Origin: Solihabitans fulvus
GTDB taxonomy: Bacteria > Actinomycetota > Actinomycetes > Mycobacteriales > Pseudonocardiaceae
Length of the DNA stretch: 64,000 nt
Assembly (NCBI RefSeq): GCF_008386585.1
Contig: NZ_VUOB01000085.1
Span: 1-64,000 of the forward strand
Reading direction: 5' to 3'
Part shown: one piece after another, positions 24,664-35,655 of the stretch
Layout: every line of letters starts with the position of its first letter
How positions within the stretch are numbered: the first letter of the stretch is position 1
Program-made: the position numbers and the translations under genes
Notes under the pieces: model-generated
Database searches by the model: none
What the model was told of the DNA's origin: nothing
What the model saw: only the letters and a program-made list of their open reading frames with translations

Positions 24664-24709
24664 TCGGACCGTCGCGAGTTCGCACCTTCTGCGATTCGCG
24701 ACGGTCCGA
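24664..24709 (+). terminator. Terminator of the merR-AKR-AKR operon
   Basis: A perfect 14-bp inverted repeat, TCGGACCGTCGCGA (24664-24677) and TCGCGACGGTCCGA (24696-24709), lies 35 bp past the stop of the second AKR gene. Confidence 0.7.
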
Positions 24710-24838
24710 GTTCACCACGGCCGCTGATCCGGTCAGCGCACTGTGGGCCGCCGTGCAGCGGAGGATGACCGGTGCCGATCAGCCCATGCTGGGGCCGTTC
24801 CGCGACGACCGGCCCGGTAGGGCAGCACACTGGCCGAC

Positions 24839-24994
24839 ATGACGGGGGAAGACGGTCGTGCCAGAGCGCGCGAGATCGCGAAATGGGTCCTGGGGGGCCT
24901 GATCGCTTTGGCCGCTCTCGCGGTGTTGCTGGTGGCCGTCGGCGCCGTGGTGCTGGTGATGGAATTTACTGGTGGGCATTGGTTGACTTGGTGA
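24839..24994 (+). CDS. Small single-pass membrane protein
   Basis: The 51-residue frame starts 'MTGEDGRARAREIAKW' and continues into one long hydrophobic helix, about residues 18-42 (Leu, Ala and Val rich). A short polar tail ends in 'GGHWLTW'. Positive residues before the helix place the N-terminus inside. ATG 24839 is preceded by a weak GG-rich site. It is too short for most gene finders. I do not recognise a family. It is convergent with the flavin oxidoreductase gene. Confidence 0.5.
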   Translation: MTGEDGRARAREIAKWVLGGLIALAALAVLLVAVGAVVLVMEFTGGHWLTW

Positions 24995-25031
24995 GCCAGC
25001 ACGCGACCCGCTGACGGCCACACCCTCGGCG

Positions 25032-25484
25032 TCACGGCATGAGCGTGGCGGCGACTGTCGCCCCCAGGTTCCAGCAGGCGGCCAGGTCGGCCTTGCCCGG
25101 CTCGCCCGTCACCTCGACCGGCTCGGCGACCTTCGCCCAGCCCATGCCCTTCGAGATGCCCTGCACGCCCCGAACCGCCCCGGTCACGTCGTTGTTGCCG
25201 TGCACCCACAGTCCGTACGGCCGGCCGCCGGTCGCGTCCAGGCACGGGTAGTAGACGGTGTCGAACGCGTGTTTCAACGCCCCGCTCATGTAGCCGAGGT
25301 TCGCCGGCGTGCCGAGCAGGTAGCCGTCCGCGTCGAGCACGTCCGCAACGGTGACCGACAGCGCCGGGACGCGCAGCACCTCCACACCGCGCAGCTCGGG
25401 GTCGGTCGCCCCGGCCACGACGGCCTCGAACATCGCCTGCATCGCAGGTGACGGCGTGTGGTGGATGATCAGCAGTCTCGGCAC
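25032..25484 (-). CDS. Flavodoxin-like NAD(P)H-dependent oxidoreductase
   Basis: The 150-residue protein has the flavodoxin fold of the NADPH-dependent FMN reductase / WrbA type: 'LLIIHHTPSPAMQAMFEAVV' (phosphate-binding first loop), 'ADGYLLGTPANLGYMSGALKHAFDT' (FMN-binding loop) and 'RPYGLWVHGNNDVTGAVRG'. It would transfer electrons from NAD(P)H to a quinone or similar acceptor. GTG 25484 is used because the family starts directly at 'PRLLIIHHT'. Confidence 0.85.
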   Translation of the reverse strand: MPRLLIIHHTPSPAMQAMFEAVVAGATDPELRGVEVLRVPALSVTVADVLDADGYLLGTPANLGYMSGALKHAFDTVYYPCLDATGGRPYGLWVHGNNDVTGAVRGVQGISKGMGWAKVAEPVEVTGEPGKADLAACWNLGATVAATLMP

Positions 25485-25625
25485 GGAAACCAACCCTGCC
25501 CGCTGCGCGACCCTGGCGCCAACCGAGCCCCGGCGGCAATCGTGTCGAGTTGTGCCCCTGGCCCGATTCGCCCGGCCCCGGTGCCGCCCTCCCGCCGCGA
25601 GTGGGCGCGTTCTTCCCTGGTATAT

Positions 25626-26009
25626 ATGGAAGAAGCAGACGGGGGTGTATCCCGTCAGGGGGTCGGCCAAAACACCGTGGACATCTCATCGACGCTCTCG
25701 GGCAGCCGCCGCAAGCGGGTCATCTTCGGCTCCGGCCTCGCGGTCGGCACCGGCCTGATCGGGCTGCCGCTGCTGCTGCTCGCCGTGTGGCCGTGGATCG
25801 ACCACGCGCCCTACTCGGCGAGCGTGATGATCGGCGCGTTCGGTTTCGCGCTCACCTCGCTCAGCTACGCCTTCGGCAAGGTCGCACTGTCGGGCTGCAC
25901 CGAGGGGAGCCGTCGCCCGGTCGAGGAACCGGGTCGGCGGCCCTACGTGGTGGCCGGCGTCGCGCTGGCGATCGCGTTCGTGTCGCTGCTGGTCATGCTG
26001 GCCACCTGA
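25626..26009 (+). CDS. Small membrane protein with three helices
   Basis: Up to 127 residues from ATG 25626. Hydrophobic segments are 'GLIGLPLLLLAVWPWI', 'SASVMIGAFGFALTSLSYAFG' and 'VVAGVALAIAFVSLLVML'. The first 17 codons use rarer third bases than the rest, so the real start may be GTG 25677 ('VDISSTLSG'). No family is recognised. It is divergent from the flavin oxidoreductase gene and is followed by a large palindromic element. Confidence 0.55.
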   Translation: MEEADGGVSRQGVGQNTVDISSTLSGSRRKRVIFGSGLAVGTGLIGLPLLLLAVWPWIDHAPYSASVMIGAFGFALTSLSYAFGKVALSGCTEGSRRPVEEPGRRPYVVAGVALAIAFVSLLVMLAT

Positions 26010-26021
26010 GTCCGCATGCCA

Positions 26022-26066
26022 TGAAGGGTCCCTTCAGGACGTTGGGCGTCAGGAAGGGACCCTTCA
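26022..26066. repeat. Palindromic intergenic element / bidirectional terminator
   Basis: Perfect 14-bp arms TGAAGGGTCCCTTC (26022-26035) and GAAGGGACCCTTCA (26053-26066) flank a 17-base loop. Each arm is itself nearly palindromic (GAAGGGTCCCTTC). The element lies between convergent genes. From memory, elements of this kind recur in Pseudonocardiales genomes. A related version occurs at about 58638-58687. Confidence 0.7.
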
Positions 26067-26073
26067 CGACAGG

Positions 26074-27735
26074 TCAGTCCGCGAGCAGCTCGGCGATGTT
26101 CTTGCGGAGGGCGGACAGTCGGTCCGCGGCGCGGGCCTTGGCCGGCGCGAGGTCCGCCGCGGCGGCGACCGGCTCGACGATCTCCAGGTACGACTTGAGC
26201 TTCGGCTCGGTGCCCGACGGCCGCACCACGACCCGAAGGCCGTCGCCGCGCAGCCGCAGCACGTCGGCCGTCGGCAGCAGGTCCTCGACGGTCACCGCGC
26301 CGCCGGCCAGCTCGGTCGGCGGGTTCTCGCGCAGCCGCGCCATCAGCGCGCCGATCCGGCTCAGGTCGGTGAACCGTAGCGACACCTGGTCGGTCAGGTG
26401 CACGCCGTGCGCGACGGCCAGGTCGTCCAGCGCGTCGAGCAGCGACCGGCCCTCGGCCTTCAGCGTCGCCGCCAGGTCGCAGGCCAGCACCGCGGCCGAG
26501 ATGCCGTCCTTGTCCCGCACGGTGTCCGGGTCGACGCAGAGACCGAGCGCCTCCTCGTAGCCGAACACCAGGCCGGTGCCCTTGCCGTCGCCGGCCCGCA
26601 CCAGCCACTTGAAGCCGGTCAACGTCTCGTCGTAGCGGGCGCCGTGCGCCGCCGCAATGGACTTCAGCAGCGACGCCGACACGATCGTGGTGGCCACCAA
26701 CGGGTCTGGGTGCGTCGCACTGTCCAGAGTGGACAGCACGCGCTCGCCGAGCAGCGCGCCCGTCTCGTCGCCGCGCAGCATCCGCCACTCGCCGGAGGGC
26801 TGCCGGACGCCGAGCGCGCAGCGGTCCGCGTCCGGGTCGAGGGCGATGGCGAGGTCGGCGTCGGACTCCTCGGCCAGAGCCAGCAGCCGGTCCGCCGCGC
26901 CGGGCTCCTCGGGGTTGGGGAACGCGACCGTCGGGAAGTCCGGGTCGGGCACGGCCTGTTCCCGCACCACCCGCACGTCGGTGAAGCCCGCCCGGCTGAG
27001 CGCCTCGACCGCGACCTGACCGCCGACGCCGTGCATCGGCGTCAGCGCGACCCGCAGCTCCCGCGCCGAACCCCTTGGCAGCTGGGCGATCCGGTCCAGG
27101 TAGCCGGCCAGCTGCGACTCGTCGACCGGCCGCCAGGTCGACGCGGTCGGCACGGTGACCGCCTCGCCGATCCGCTCGATGGCCGCCTCGATCTGCCGGT
27201 CGGCGGGCGGCACGATCTGCCCGCCGCCTGCCAGGTACAGCTTGTAGCCGTTGTCGGCTGGCGGGTTGTGCGACGCGGTGATCTGCACGCCGGCCACGGC
27301 GTGCTCGTTGCGCACCAGGTACGCCACCATCGGGGTCGGCAGCGGCCCCGGCAGGACCCTGACGTCGAAGCCGGCCGCCGCGAGCACCTCGGCGGCGGCG
27401 GTCGCGAACTCCTCGGAGCCGTGCCGCGCGTCCCGCCCGACGAACACCAGGCCGCCGCCGTGACCGCTGGCCAGCAGCCAGCTGGCGAGGCCCGCCGTCG
27501 CGCGAACCACCACGGCCCGGTTCATCCCGTTCGAGCCCGCCCGCACCGGGCCGCGCAGCCCGGCCGTGCCGAACGTCAGCGGCCCGGACATCCGGTCGGC
27601 GAGGTCGGCGAGCGCCTCGGCGTTCCCGCCCATCGCCTTGGCCAGCACGGCTTGCAGCTCCGCGCGCGCCTCCGGCGACGGGTCCCCGGCGATCCACCGG
27701 AACGTGGCGTCCCGGAGCGCGGGTTGCAGGGTCAT
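26074..27735 (-). CDS. Phosphomannomutase / phosphoglucomutase family enzyme
   Basis: The 553-residue alpha-D-phosphohexomutase interconverts sugar 1- and 6-phosphates, or 1- and 5-pentose phosphates. It has the four family sites: phosphoserine Ser155 in 'TASHNPP', the metal site 'DPDADR' near 297, the sugar-specificity loop 'GDETGALLGE', and the C-terminal phosphate site 'RPSGTEPKLKSYLE'. Length and 'TFGTAGLRG' near 54 fit the PMM2-like/phosphopentomutase-capable branch. It overlaps the purine nucleoside phosphorylase gene by 4 bp. That suggests it handles ribose 1-phosphate released by that enzyme (inferred). Confidence 0.93.
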   Translation of the reverse strand: MTLQPALRDATFRWIAGDPSPEARAELQAVLAKAMGGNAEALADLADRMSGPLTFGTAGLRGPVRAGSNGMNRAVVVRATAGLASWLLASGHGGGLVFVGRDARHGSEEFATAAAEVLAAAGFDVRVLPGPLPTPMVAYLVRNEHAVAGVQITASHNPPADNGYKLYLAGGGQIVPPADRQIEAAIERIGEAVTVPTASTWRPVDESQLAGYLDRIAQLPRGSARELRVALTPMHGVGGQVAVEALSRAGFTDVRVVREQAVPDPDFPTVAFPNPEEPGAADRLLALAEESDADLAIALDPDADRCALGVRQPSGEWRMLRGDETGALLGERVLSTLDSATHPDPLVATTIVSASLLKSIAAAHGARYDETLTGFKWLVRAGDGKGTGLVFGYEEALGLCVDPDTVRDKDGISAAVLACDLAATLKAEGRSLLDALDDLAVAHGVHLTDQVSLRFTDLSRIGALMARLRENPPTELAGGAVTVEDLLPTADVLRLRGDGLRVVVRPSGTEPKLKSYLEIVEPVAAAADLAPAKARAADRLSALRKNIAELLAD

Positions 27736-28565
27736 GCCCTGGCCGCCAGCTCGCGCAGCAGCTCGCCCATCTTCGCCGCGGCCGCCTGGCCGGCCTCGAG
27801 CACCTCGAGGTGGTTGAGCGGCTCGCCGGTGATGCCGGCCGCGAGGTTGGTGACCAGCGACAGGCCGAACACCTCGATGCCGGCCGCGCGCGCCGCGATG
27901 GCCTCAAGCACGGTGGACATGCCGACCAGGTCCGCGCCCATCGTGCCGAGCATCCTGATCTCGGCCGGAGTCTCGAAGTGCGGGCCGGGCAGCCCGGCGT
28001 ACACGCCGTCCTCCAGCGTCGGGTCGATCTCCCTGGCCAGGCCGCGCAGCCGCGCCGAGTACAGGTCGGTGAGGTCGGTGAACTTCGCGCCGACCAGCGG
28101 GGACGTCGCGGTGAGGTTGAGGTGGTCGCTGATCAGCACCGGCTGGCCGACCCGCATGCCCGGCCGCAGGCCGCCAGCGGCGTTGGTCAGCATGACCGCC
28201 CGGCAGCCGGCCGCGGCGGCGGTGCGCACGTTCTGCACCACGTAGCGGACGCCCTTGCCCTCGTAGAGGTGGGTGCGGCCGAGCAGCACGAGCACCTGCG
28301 AGTCGCCGACGGTCACCGAGCGGATCGTGCCGCCGTGGCCGGTGACGGCCGGCGCGGCGAACCCTGGCAGGTCGGCCATGGGCACCTCGGCGTTGGCGGT
28401 GCCGATCAGGTCGGCCGCTGGCCGCCAGCCGGAGCCGAGCACCACGGCCACGTCGTGCTTGGCGACGCCGGTCCGCTCGGCGAGCACCGCGGCGGCCTGC
28501 TGGGCCAGCTCCTCGGGCTCGGCGGTGCTGCTGGCGCTGGTCGTGTCGTCGTTGATACCGGTCAC
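27732..28565 (-). CDS. Purine-nucleoside phosphorylase
   Basis: The 277-residue trimeric-type PNP splits purine nucleosides with phosphate to give the base and (deoxy)ribose 1-phosphate. Motifs are the phosphate loop 'VVLGSGW' near 42, 'GHGGTIRSV', 'LLGRTHLYEGKG' near 94-105 (catalytic His), 'LTNAAGGLRPGM', 'LPGPHFETPAEI' and 'DLVGMSTVLEAIAA'. An N-terminal tail of about 20 residues rich in Thr/Ser/Glu precedes the fold. It is first in the two-gene operon with the phosphohexomutase. Confidence 0.95.
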   Translation of the reverse strand: MTGINDDTTSASSTAEPEELAQQAAAVLAERTGVAKHDVAVVLGSGWRPAADLIGTANAEVPMADLPGFAAPAVTGHGGTIRSVTVGDSQVLVLLGRTHLYEGKGVRYVVQNVRTAAAAGCRAVMLTNAAGGLRPGMRVGQPVLISDHLNLTATSPLVGAKFTDLTDLYSARLRGLAREIDPTLEDGVYAGLPGPHFETPAEIRMLGTMGADLVGMSTVLEAIAARAAGIEVFGLSLVTNLAAGITGEPLNHLEVLEAGQAAAAKMGELLRELAARA

Positions 28566-28660
28566 GGTCGGCAGCCTAACGACTCGGGGCGTTTCGGGCG
28601 CGCAGCGCCAACCCGTGGACCAGCGTCAGGCCTGGGCGGGGACAGCGGCAGGGGCTGGGC

Positions 28661-30370
28661 TCAGGCCGGGGCGAAGGAGGGCCAGATCTTGCTGAACAGG
28701 TCCTGCACGGCCTGCTCCTGCTCGGTCGGCATGGACACCTCGATCACCCACAGGTCGCCGGCGTTGGGCTCCAGCCGCACGTAGTGGGACCTGCCCTGTT
28801 CGTGCTGCGTCGAGCTGCCGACCCCGCGTTCCACCGTCCGGTACGCCACCGTGCGCGCCGGTTCGGGCGCGGCACCGCTCGCGCTGGGGGTCGTGTCGGG
28901 GTCCTGCTGCAACGGCACGTAGTCGCCCTTGGGCCAGCTCTGCTGGACGTGCTTGACGTAGGCGTTGATGCCGAGTCCCGGGTAGTACTGCGGGAAGCGC
29001 TGCACCATCAGCTCGTGCTGGCCGTCCGGCGCGACGAAGTGCACCACCGTGCTCGGCGGCATGGAGCCGTCGTCCTGCCTCGGCTCCACGAACTCCGACC
29101 AGTCGGGGTCGACGAGCACGCTGAAGTCCGCGCCGGGCCCGCCGTTGTACTGGTGCGCCGAGACGGTGCGCTTGACGAGCGGGCTCTGGGTGACCGGCGC
29201 GGCCGAGGGGGGCGGCTTGGCCGCCGGTGGCGGCGCCGGCGGCAGCAGCGCGAGCCCGCCGACCGTCCTGGTCAGCACGAACCCGGCGCCGCCTGCCCCG
29301 GCGAACACCAGCAGCGCGACCAACACCAGCAGCGTCCGCACCAGCGGGCCACGGCGTGGCGGTTGCGGTGTCCAGGCGGGCGCGGGCGGCTCGGCGGGCG
29401 GCTGCTGAACCAGGAACGGCAGCGGGCCGGGGTCGGCGGCGAGCGGGGCGTCCGGCGGGATGACCGGTTTGCGCGGCAGCGACACCTTGATCGATTTGGC
29501 GGCCGAGACCGGGGCCGTCGGGAACGCCTGGGTGCCCGGCTCGGGCAGCAGCGACCGGATCTGCCGCCGCACCTCGACCAGCGGCATCCGCGCCCGAGGG
29601 TCCTTCACCATGAGCGCGGCGATCACCGGGGCCAGCTCGCCGGCGTTGGCCGGCTCGGGCACCTCGCCGTGCACGACCTCGTTGACGGTGGCCAGCGCGT
29701 CGTTGTCCACATCGTAGGGTGGGCGGCCCTCGGTGGCGGCGAACAGCGTCGCGCCGAGCCCCCACAGGTCGGCCGCCGGGGTCACGACGCCGCCGGACGC
29801 CGCCTCCGGCGCCATGAACGCGGGCGAGCCGAGCATGATCCCGCTGCTGGTCATGGTCACCTCGGCGACGCTGCGGGAGATGCCGAAGTCGGTCAGCTTG
29901 ACCATGCCGTCCTCGCCGACCAGCACGTTGCCCGGCTTCACGTCCCGGTGCGTCACCCCGCCCCGGTGCGCGGCCTCCAGCGCGGCGGCGATGGCGTCGG
30001 CGACCACCGCGACCGCCGTGACGCCCAGCGGCCCGTGCTCCCGCAGCACCTCGTTGAGGCTGCGCGAGGGCACCAGCTCCATCACCACGAACGGCTCGCC
30101 GTCCTGCCGGACGACGTCGTGCAGCACGACCAGGTTCGGGTGGGACAGCACGGCGATGGCGCGCGCCTCGCGCAGCGTCCGCTCGCGCAGCGCGTCGGCC
30201 TCCCCGGCCGGCATGCCCGGCGCGAGCAGCACCTCCTTGACCGCGACCGGCCGGTGCAGCATCTCGTCGTAGGCGGCCCACACGCGGCCCATCGAGCCGC
30301 TGCCGAGCACGTGTCGTAGCCGATAGCGCTCGGCGATCATGCGCTGCGACTCGGGCTGCTCGGGATCCAC
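28661..30370 (-). CDS. Membrane-anchored serine/threonine protein kinase
   Basis: The 569-residue PknB-type kinase has a catalytic domain at about 14-275: Gly-rich loop 'LGSGSMGRVW', Lys in 'VAVKEVL', catalytic loop 'VTHRDVKPGNVLV', 'LTDFGIS' and 'GSPAFMAPE'. A Pro-rich juxtamembrane stretch (about 300-345), one transmembrane helix (about 350-372) and an extracellular Ala/Pro linker follow. The extracytoplasmic sensor of about 165 residues is unlike PASTA repeats. GTG 30370 is used; ATG 30340 is also possible. It is divergent from mutA. The ligand is unknown. Confidence 0.93.
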   Translation of the reverse strand: MDPEQPESQRMIAERYRLRHVLGSGSMGRVWAAYDEMLHRPVAVKEVLLAPGMPAGEADALRERTLREARAIAVLSHPNLVVLHDVVRQDGEPFVVMELVPSRSLNEVLREHGPLGVTAVAVVADAIAAALEAAHRGGVTHRDVKPGNVLVGEDGMVKLTDFGISRSVAEVTMTSSGIMLGSPAFMAPEAASGGVVTPAADLWGLGATLFAATEGRPPYDVDNDALATVNEVVHGEVPEPANAGELAPVIAALMVKDPRARMPLVEVRRQIRSLLPEPGTQAFPTAPVSAAKSIKVSLPRKPVIPPDAPLAADPGPLPFLVQQPPAEPPAPAWTPQPPRRGPLVRTLLVLVALLVFAGAGGAGFVLTRTVGGLALLPPAPPPAAKPPPSAAPVTQSPLVKRTVSAHQYNGGPGADFSVLVDPDWSEFVEPRQDDGSMPPSTVVHFVAPDGQHELMVQRFPQYYPGLGINAYVKHVQQSWPKGDYVPLQQDPDTTPSASGAAPEPARTVAYRTVERGVGSSTQHEQGRSHYVRLEPNAGDLWVIEVSMPTEQEQAVQDLFSKIWPSFAPA

Positions 30371-30502
30371 ACGCCCATTCTGCACAGGTCGCGCCGGGCC
30401 CGGTGCCAAACAGTGCTCCCGCGAGGCGGCGTCGAGTGGGGTATTGATTCAGCGGCGCACCTCACATAGCGACACCGCTACCGTTCAGTAGCATTGCGGA
30501 GC

Positions 30503-32367
30503 ATGACGGAGCCGTCTGGTGAGCTCGCGCTGGCCGCCGAATTTCCCGAGCCGACCAGGGAGCAGTGGCGGACGCTCGTCGACGGCGTGCTCCGCAGGTC
30601 CGGTGTCGACGTCGACCAGCACGCTGGCCCGATCGAGGACCTGATCGCGTCGCGCAGCTACGACGGCGTCACGATCGCGCCGCTGTACACCGCGCAGGAC
30701 GCGGTCCCGCCGACCGGGCTGCCCGGCCTGCCGCCGTTCACCAGAGGGAGCAGGCCGCAGGGCGGAGTGACCTCGGGCTGGGACGTTCGGCAGCGCCACG
30801 ACAACCCCGATCCGGCCGCGGCCCGCGACGCGGTGCTCGCCGACCTCGAACACGGCGTCACCTCGGTGTGGCTGCGGCTCGGCGGCGACGGCCTGCCCGT
30901 CGCCGCGCTCGGCCGGGTGCTCGACGGCGTCTACCTCGACCTGGCCCCGGTGGTGCTCGACGCGGGCGCGGAGTTCGCCGAGGCGGCCGACGCGCTGCTC
31001 CGCCTGTACGCCGAGCGGGGCGTGCCGGCCGCCGAGGTGCGCGGCAACCTCGGCGCGGACCCCATCGGCGTGCAGGCCCGCACGGGTGTCGCCGGCGGCC
31101 TCGACGACGCGGCGGCCCTTGCGGCGCGCACCGCGCGGGAGTTCCCCGCGCTGCGCTCGATCGTGGTGGACGCCCTGCCCTATCACGAGGCAGGCGGCTC
31201 CGACGCGGAGGAGCTGGGCTGCTCGCTGGCGGCCGGCGTGGCCTACCTGCGGGCGCTCACCGGCGCGGGCCTGTCCGTGGACGAGGCGTGCGGGCAGCTG
31301 GAGTTCCGCTACGCCGCCAGCGCCGACCAGTTCCTCACGATCGCGAAGTTCCGGGCCGCCCGCAGGCTGTGGGCGCGGGTCGCCGAGGTGTCCGGCGCGG
31401 CCGGTCCCTCGGGCGCGCAGGCGCAGCACGCCGTGACGTCCACCGCGATGATGACCCGCCGCGACCCGTGGGTGAACCTGCTGCGCGCCACGATCGCCTG
31501 TTTCGGCGCGGGGCTCGGCGGCGCGGACTCCGTGACCGTGCTGCCCTTCGACGCGGCGATCGGGCTGTCCGACGACTTCGCCCGCCGGATCGCCAGGAAC
31601 ACGCAGTCGTTGCTGCTGGAGGAGTCCAGGCTCGCCGCCGTGATCGACCCGGCGGGCGGCTCCTGGTACGTGGAGCGGCTCACCGACGAGCTGGCGCGGG
31701 CCGCGTGGGCCTGGTTCCAGCGGATCGAGCGGGCTGGTGGGCTGCCGGCCGCGCTCGCGTCCGGCCTGGTGGCCGGGCAGCTCGCGGAGACCTGGGCGGC
31801 CCGCTCGGCCAACATCGCGAACCGCACCGACGCCATCACCGGCGTCAGCGAGTTCCCGCACCTGGCGGAGAAGCCCGTGTCGCGGCCACCTGCCCCGGCC
31901 GAGCCGACGGGCGGCCTGCCGAGAATCCGCTACGCGCAGGCGTTCGAGGACCTGCGCGACCGCGCCGACGCGCACCTGGCCGCCACGGGCAGCCGGCCGT
32001 CGGTCTTCCTGGCCACGCTCGGTCCGGTGTCCGCGCACACCGCGCGGGCCACCGTCGCGGCGAACCTGTTCCAGGCGGGCGGAATCGAGACGGTCAGCGC
32101 CGGCGCGACCGGCTCGGTCGAGGAGGTGCTCGCCGCGTTCGAGGCGAGCGGCGCGCGCATCGCCTGCGTGTGCGGCAGCGAGAAGTCCTATGTGGACCAG
32201 GCGGAACGCGTTGCCGCCGCGCTCAAACAGGCCGGCGCGGCCCGCGTGCTGCTCGTCGGCACGCCGACCGACAGTTACCGCAGGGCCGGGGTGGACGAGT
32301 TCGTGTTCACCCGCTGTCCCGCGCTCGACGTGCTCACCAACAGCTTCGCGATTCTCGGGGTGGCGTG

Positions 32368-32368
<1 letters not shown>
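30503..32368 (+). CDS. mutA: Methylmalonyl-CoA mutase small (beta) subunit
   Basis: The 621-residue subunit pairs with MutB. It keeps the mutase barrel ('VTSGWDVRQRHDNPDPA', 'QLEFRYAASADQFLTIAKFRAARRLWARV', 'IARNTQSLLLEESRLAAVIDPAGGSWYVE') and a degenerate B12-domain remnant at the C-terminus. In that remnant the DxHxxG cobalamin motif is absent, as is usual for the small subunit. ATG 30503 follows GGAG. It overlaps mutB by one base (TGATG). The heterodimer converts (R)-methylmalonyl-CoA to succinyl-CoA. Confidence 0.95.
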
Positions 32369-34551
<2,183 letters not shown>

Positions 34552-34556
34552 CCGCC

Positions 34557-35552
34557 GTGGCGAGGCCGGTCGACGTCGGCGAGTACGCGGCCGGTGTGCT
34601 CGCCGGGTCGAGGGGCGTCCTGGCCAGGGCGATCACGCTGGTGGAGTCCACCCGCGCCGACCACCGCGCGCAGGCGCAGGAGCTGCTGGTCGAGCTGCTG
34701 CCGCGCGCGGGCGGCGCGCACCGGATCGGCGTCACCGGGGTGCCCGGCGTCGGCAAGTCGACGTTCATCGACGCGCTCGGCAGCATGCTCACCGAGGCAG
34801 GCCACCGGGTCGCGGTGCTGGCCGTCGACCCGTCCTCGACCAGGACCGGCGGCAGCATCCTCGGCGACAAGACCAGGATGGCCAGGCTGGCGGGGGATCC
34901 CGCCGCGTTCATCCGCCCGTCGCCGACCTCGGGCACGCTCGGCGGGGTCACCAAGGCGACGCGGGAGAGCATCGTCCTGGTCGAGGCGGCCGGCTACGAC
35001 GTGGTGCTGGTGGAGACCGTCGGCGTCGGACAGTCCGAGATCGCCGTGGCGAACATGGTCGACTGCTTCCTGTTCCTGACCCTGGCCAGGACCGGCGATC
35101 AGTTGCAGGGCATCAAGAAGGGCGTGCTGGAGCTGGCCGACGTCGTCGCCGTGAACAAGGCGGACGGCCAGCACGAGCAGGACGCGCGCGCCGCGGCCCG
35201 CGAGCTGGCCGGCGCGCTGCGGCTGCTGCGCGTCCCCGACGCGTCCTGGACGACGCCGGTGCTCACCTGTAGCGGGCTCACCGGCACCGGCCTCGACGCG
35301 GTGTGGGAGCAGCTGCGGCGGCACCACGAGACGCTGAGCCGCACGGGCGAGCTGGCCGAGCGGCGCAGGCGCCAACAGGTCGACTGGACCTGGTCGATGG
35401 TGCGGGACCAGCTCCTGACCAGGCTGCGCGAGCACCCCGAGGTGCGGGCGCTGACCCCGGAGCTCGAACGGCAGGTGCGCGACGGCGAGCTGACCGCGAC
35501 GCTCGCCGCAGAGCGCATCCTCGGCGCGTTCGGCGGACCCTTCGGCACGTAG
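34557..35552 (+). CDS. meaB: Methylmalonyl-CoA mutase chaperone GTPase (MeaB/ArgK type)
   Basis: The 331-residue G3E-family GTPase protects and reloads the B12 mutase. Motifs are the P-loop 'GVTGVPGVGKSTFID' near 60-74, 'VLAVDPSSTRTGGSILGDKTRM' near 93-114, 'VETVGVGQSE' (Walker B/switch II) and 'AVNKADG' (NKxD base motif). The C-terminal helices form the dimer. GTG 34557 starts 5 bp after the mutB stop. No methylmalonyl-CoA epimerase is present nearby. Confidence 0.95.
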   Translation: MARPVDVGEYAAGVLAGSRGVLARAITLVESTRADHRAQAQELLVELLPRAGGAHRIGVTGVPGVGKSTFIDALGSMLTEAGHRVAVLAVDPSSTRTGGSILGDKTRMARLAGDPAAFIRPSPTSGTLGGVTKATRESIVLVEAAGYDVVLVETVGVGQSEIAVANMVDCFLFLTLARTGDQLQGIKKGVLELADVVAVNKADGQHEQDARAAARELAGALRLLRVPDASWTTPVLTCSGLTGTGLDAVWEQLRRHHETLSRTGELAERRRRQQVDWTWSMVRDQLLTRLREHPEVRALTPELERQVRDGELTATLAAERILGAFGGPFGT

Positions 35553-35565
35553 GCAGTGTCCCCGC

Positions 35566-35655
35566 GGCGGAAACCGGCGGATCCGTGGCCGGCGGTTCCG
35601 TTGGGGCGTAGGCGGAAACCGGCGGTTCCCTGGTCGGCTGTTCCGTCGGGGCGTC
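35566..35655. repeat. Two-copy 45-bp tandem repeat
   Basis: Two imperfect 45-bp units (35566-35610 and 35611-35655) each begin GGCGGAAACCGGCGG and end TTCCGTYGGGGCGTM. They fill the space between convergent meaB and the TetR gene; the second copy runs into the tetR stop codon. Confidence 0.7.

Noticed and set aside
35566..35655. CRISPR-like repeat
   Set aside because: Only two adjacent imperfect units with no spacers and no cas genes anywhere in the window; the same holds for the 22-bp repeats at 58060-58126.
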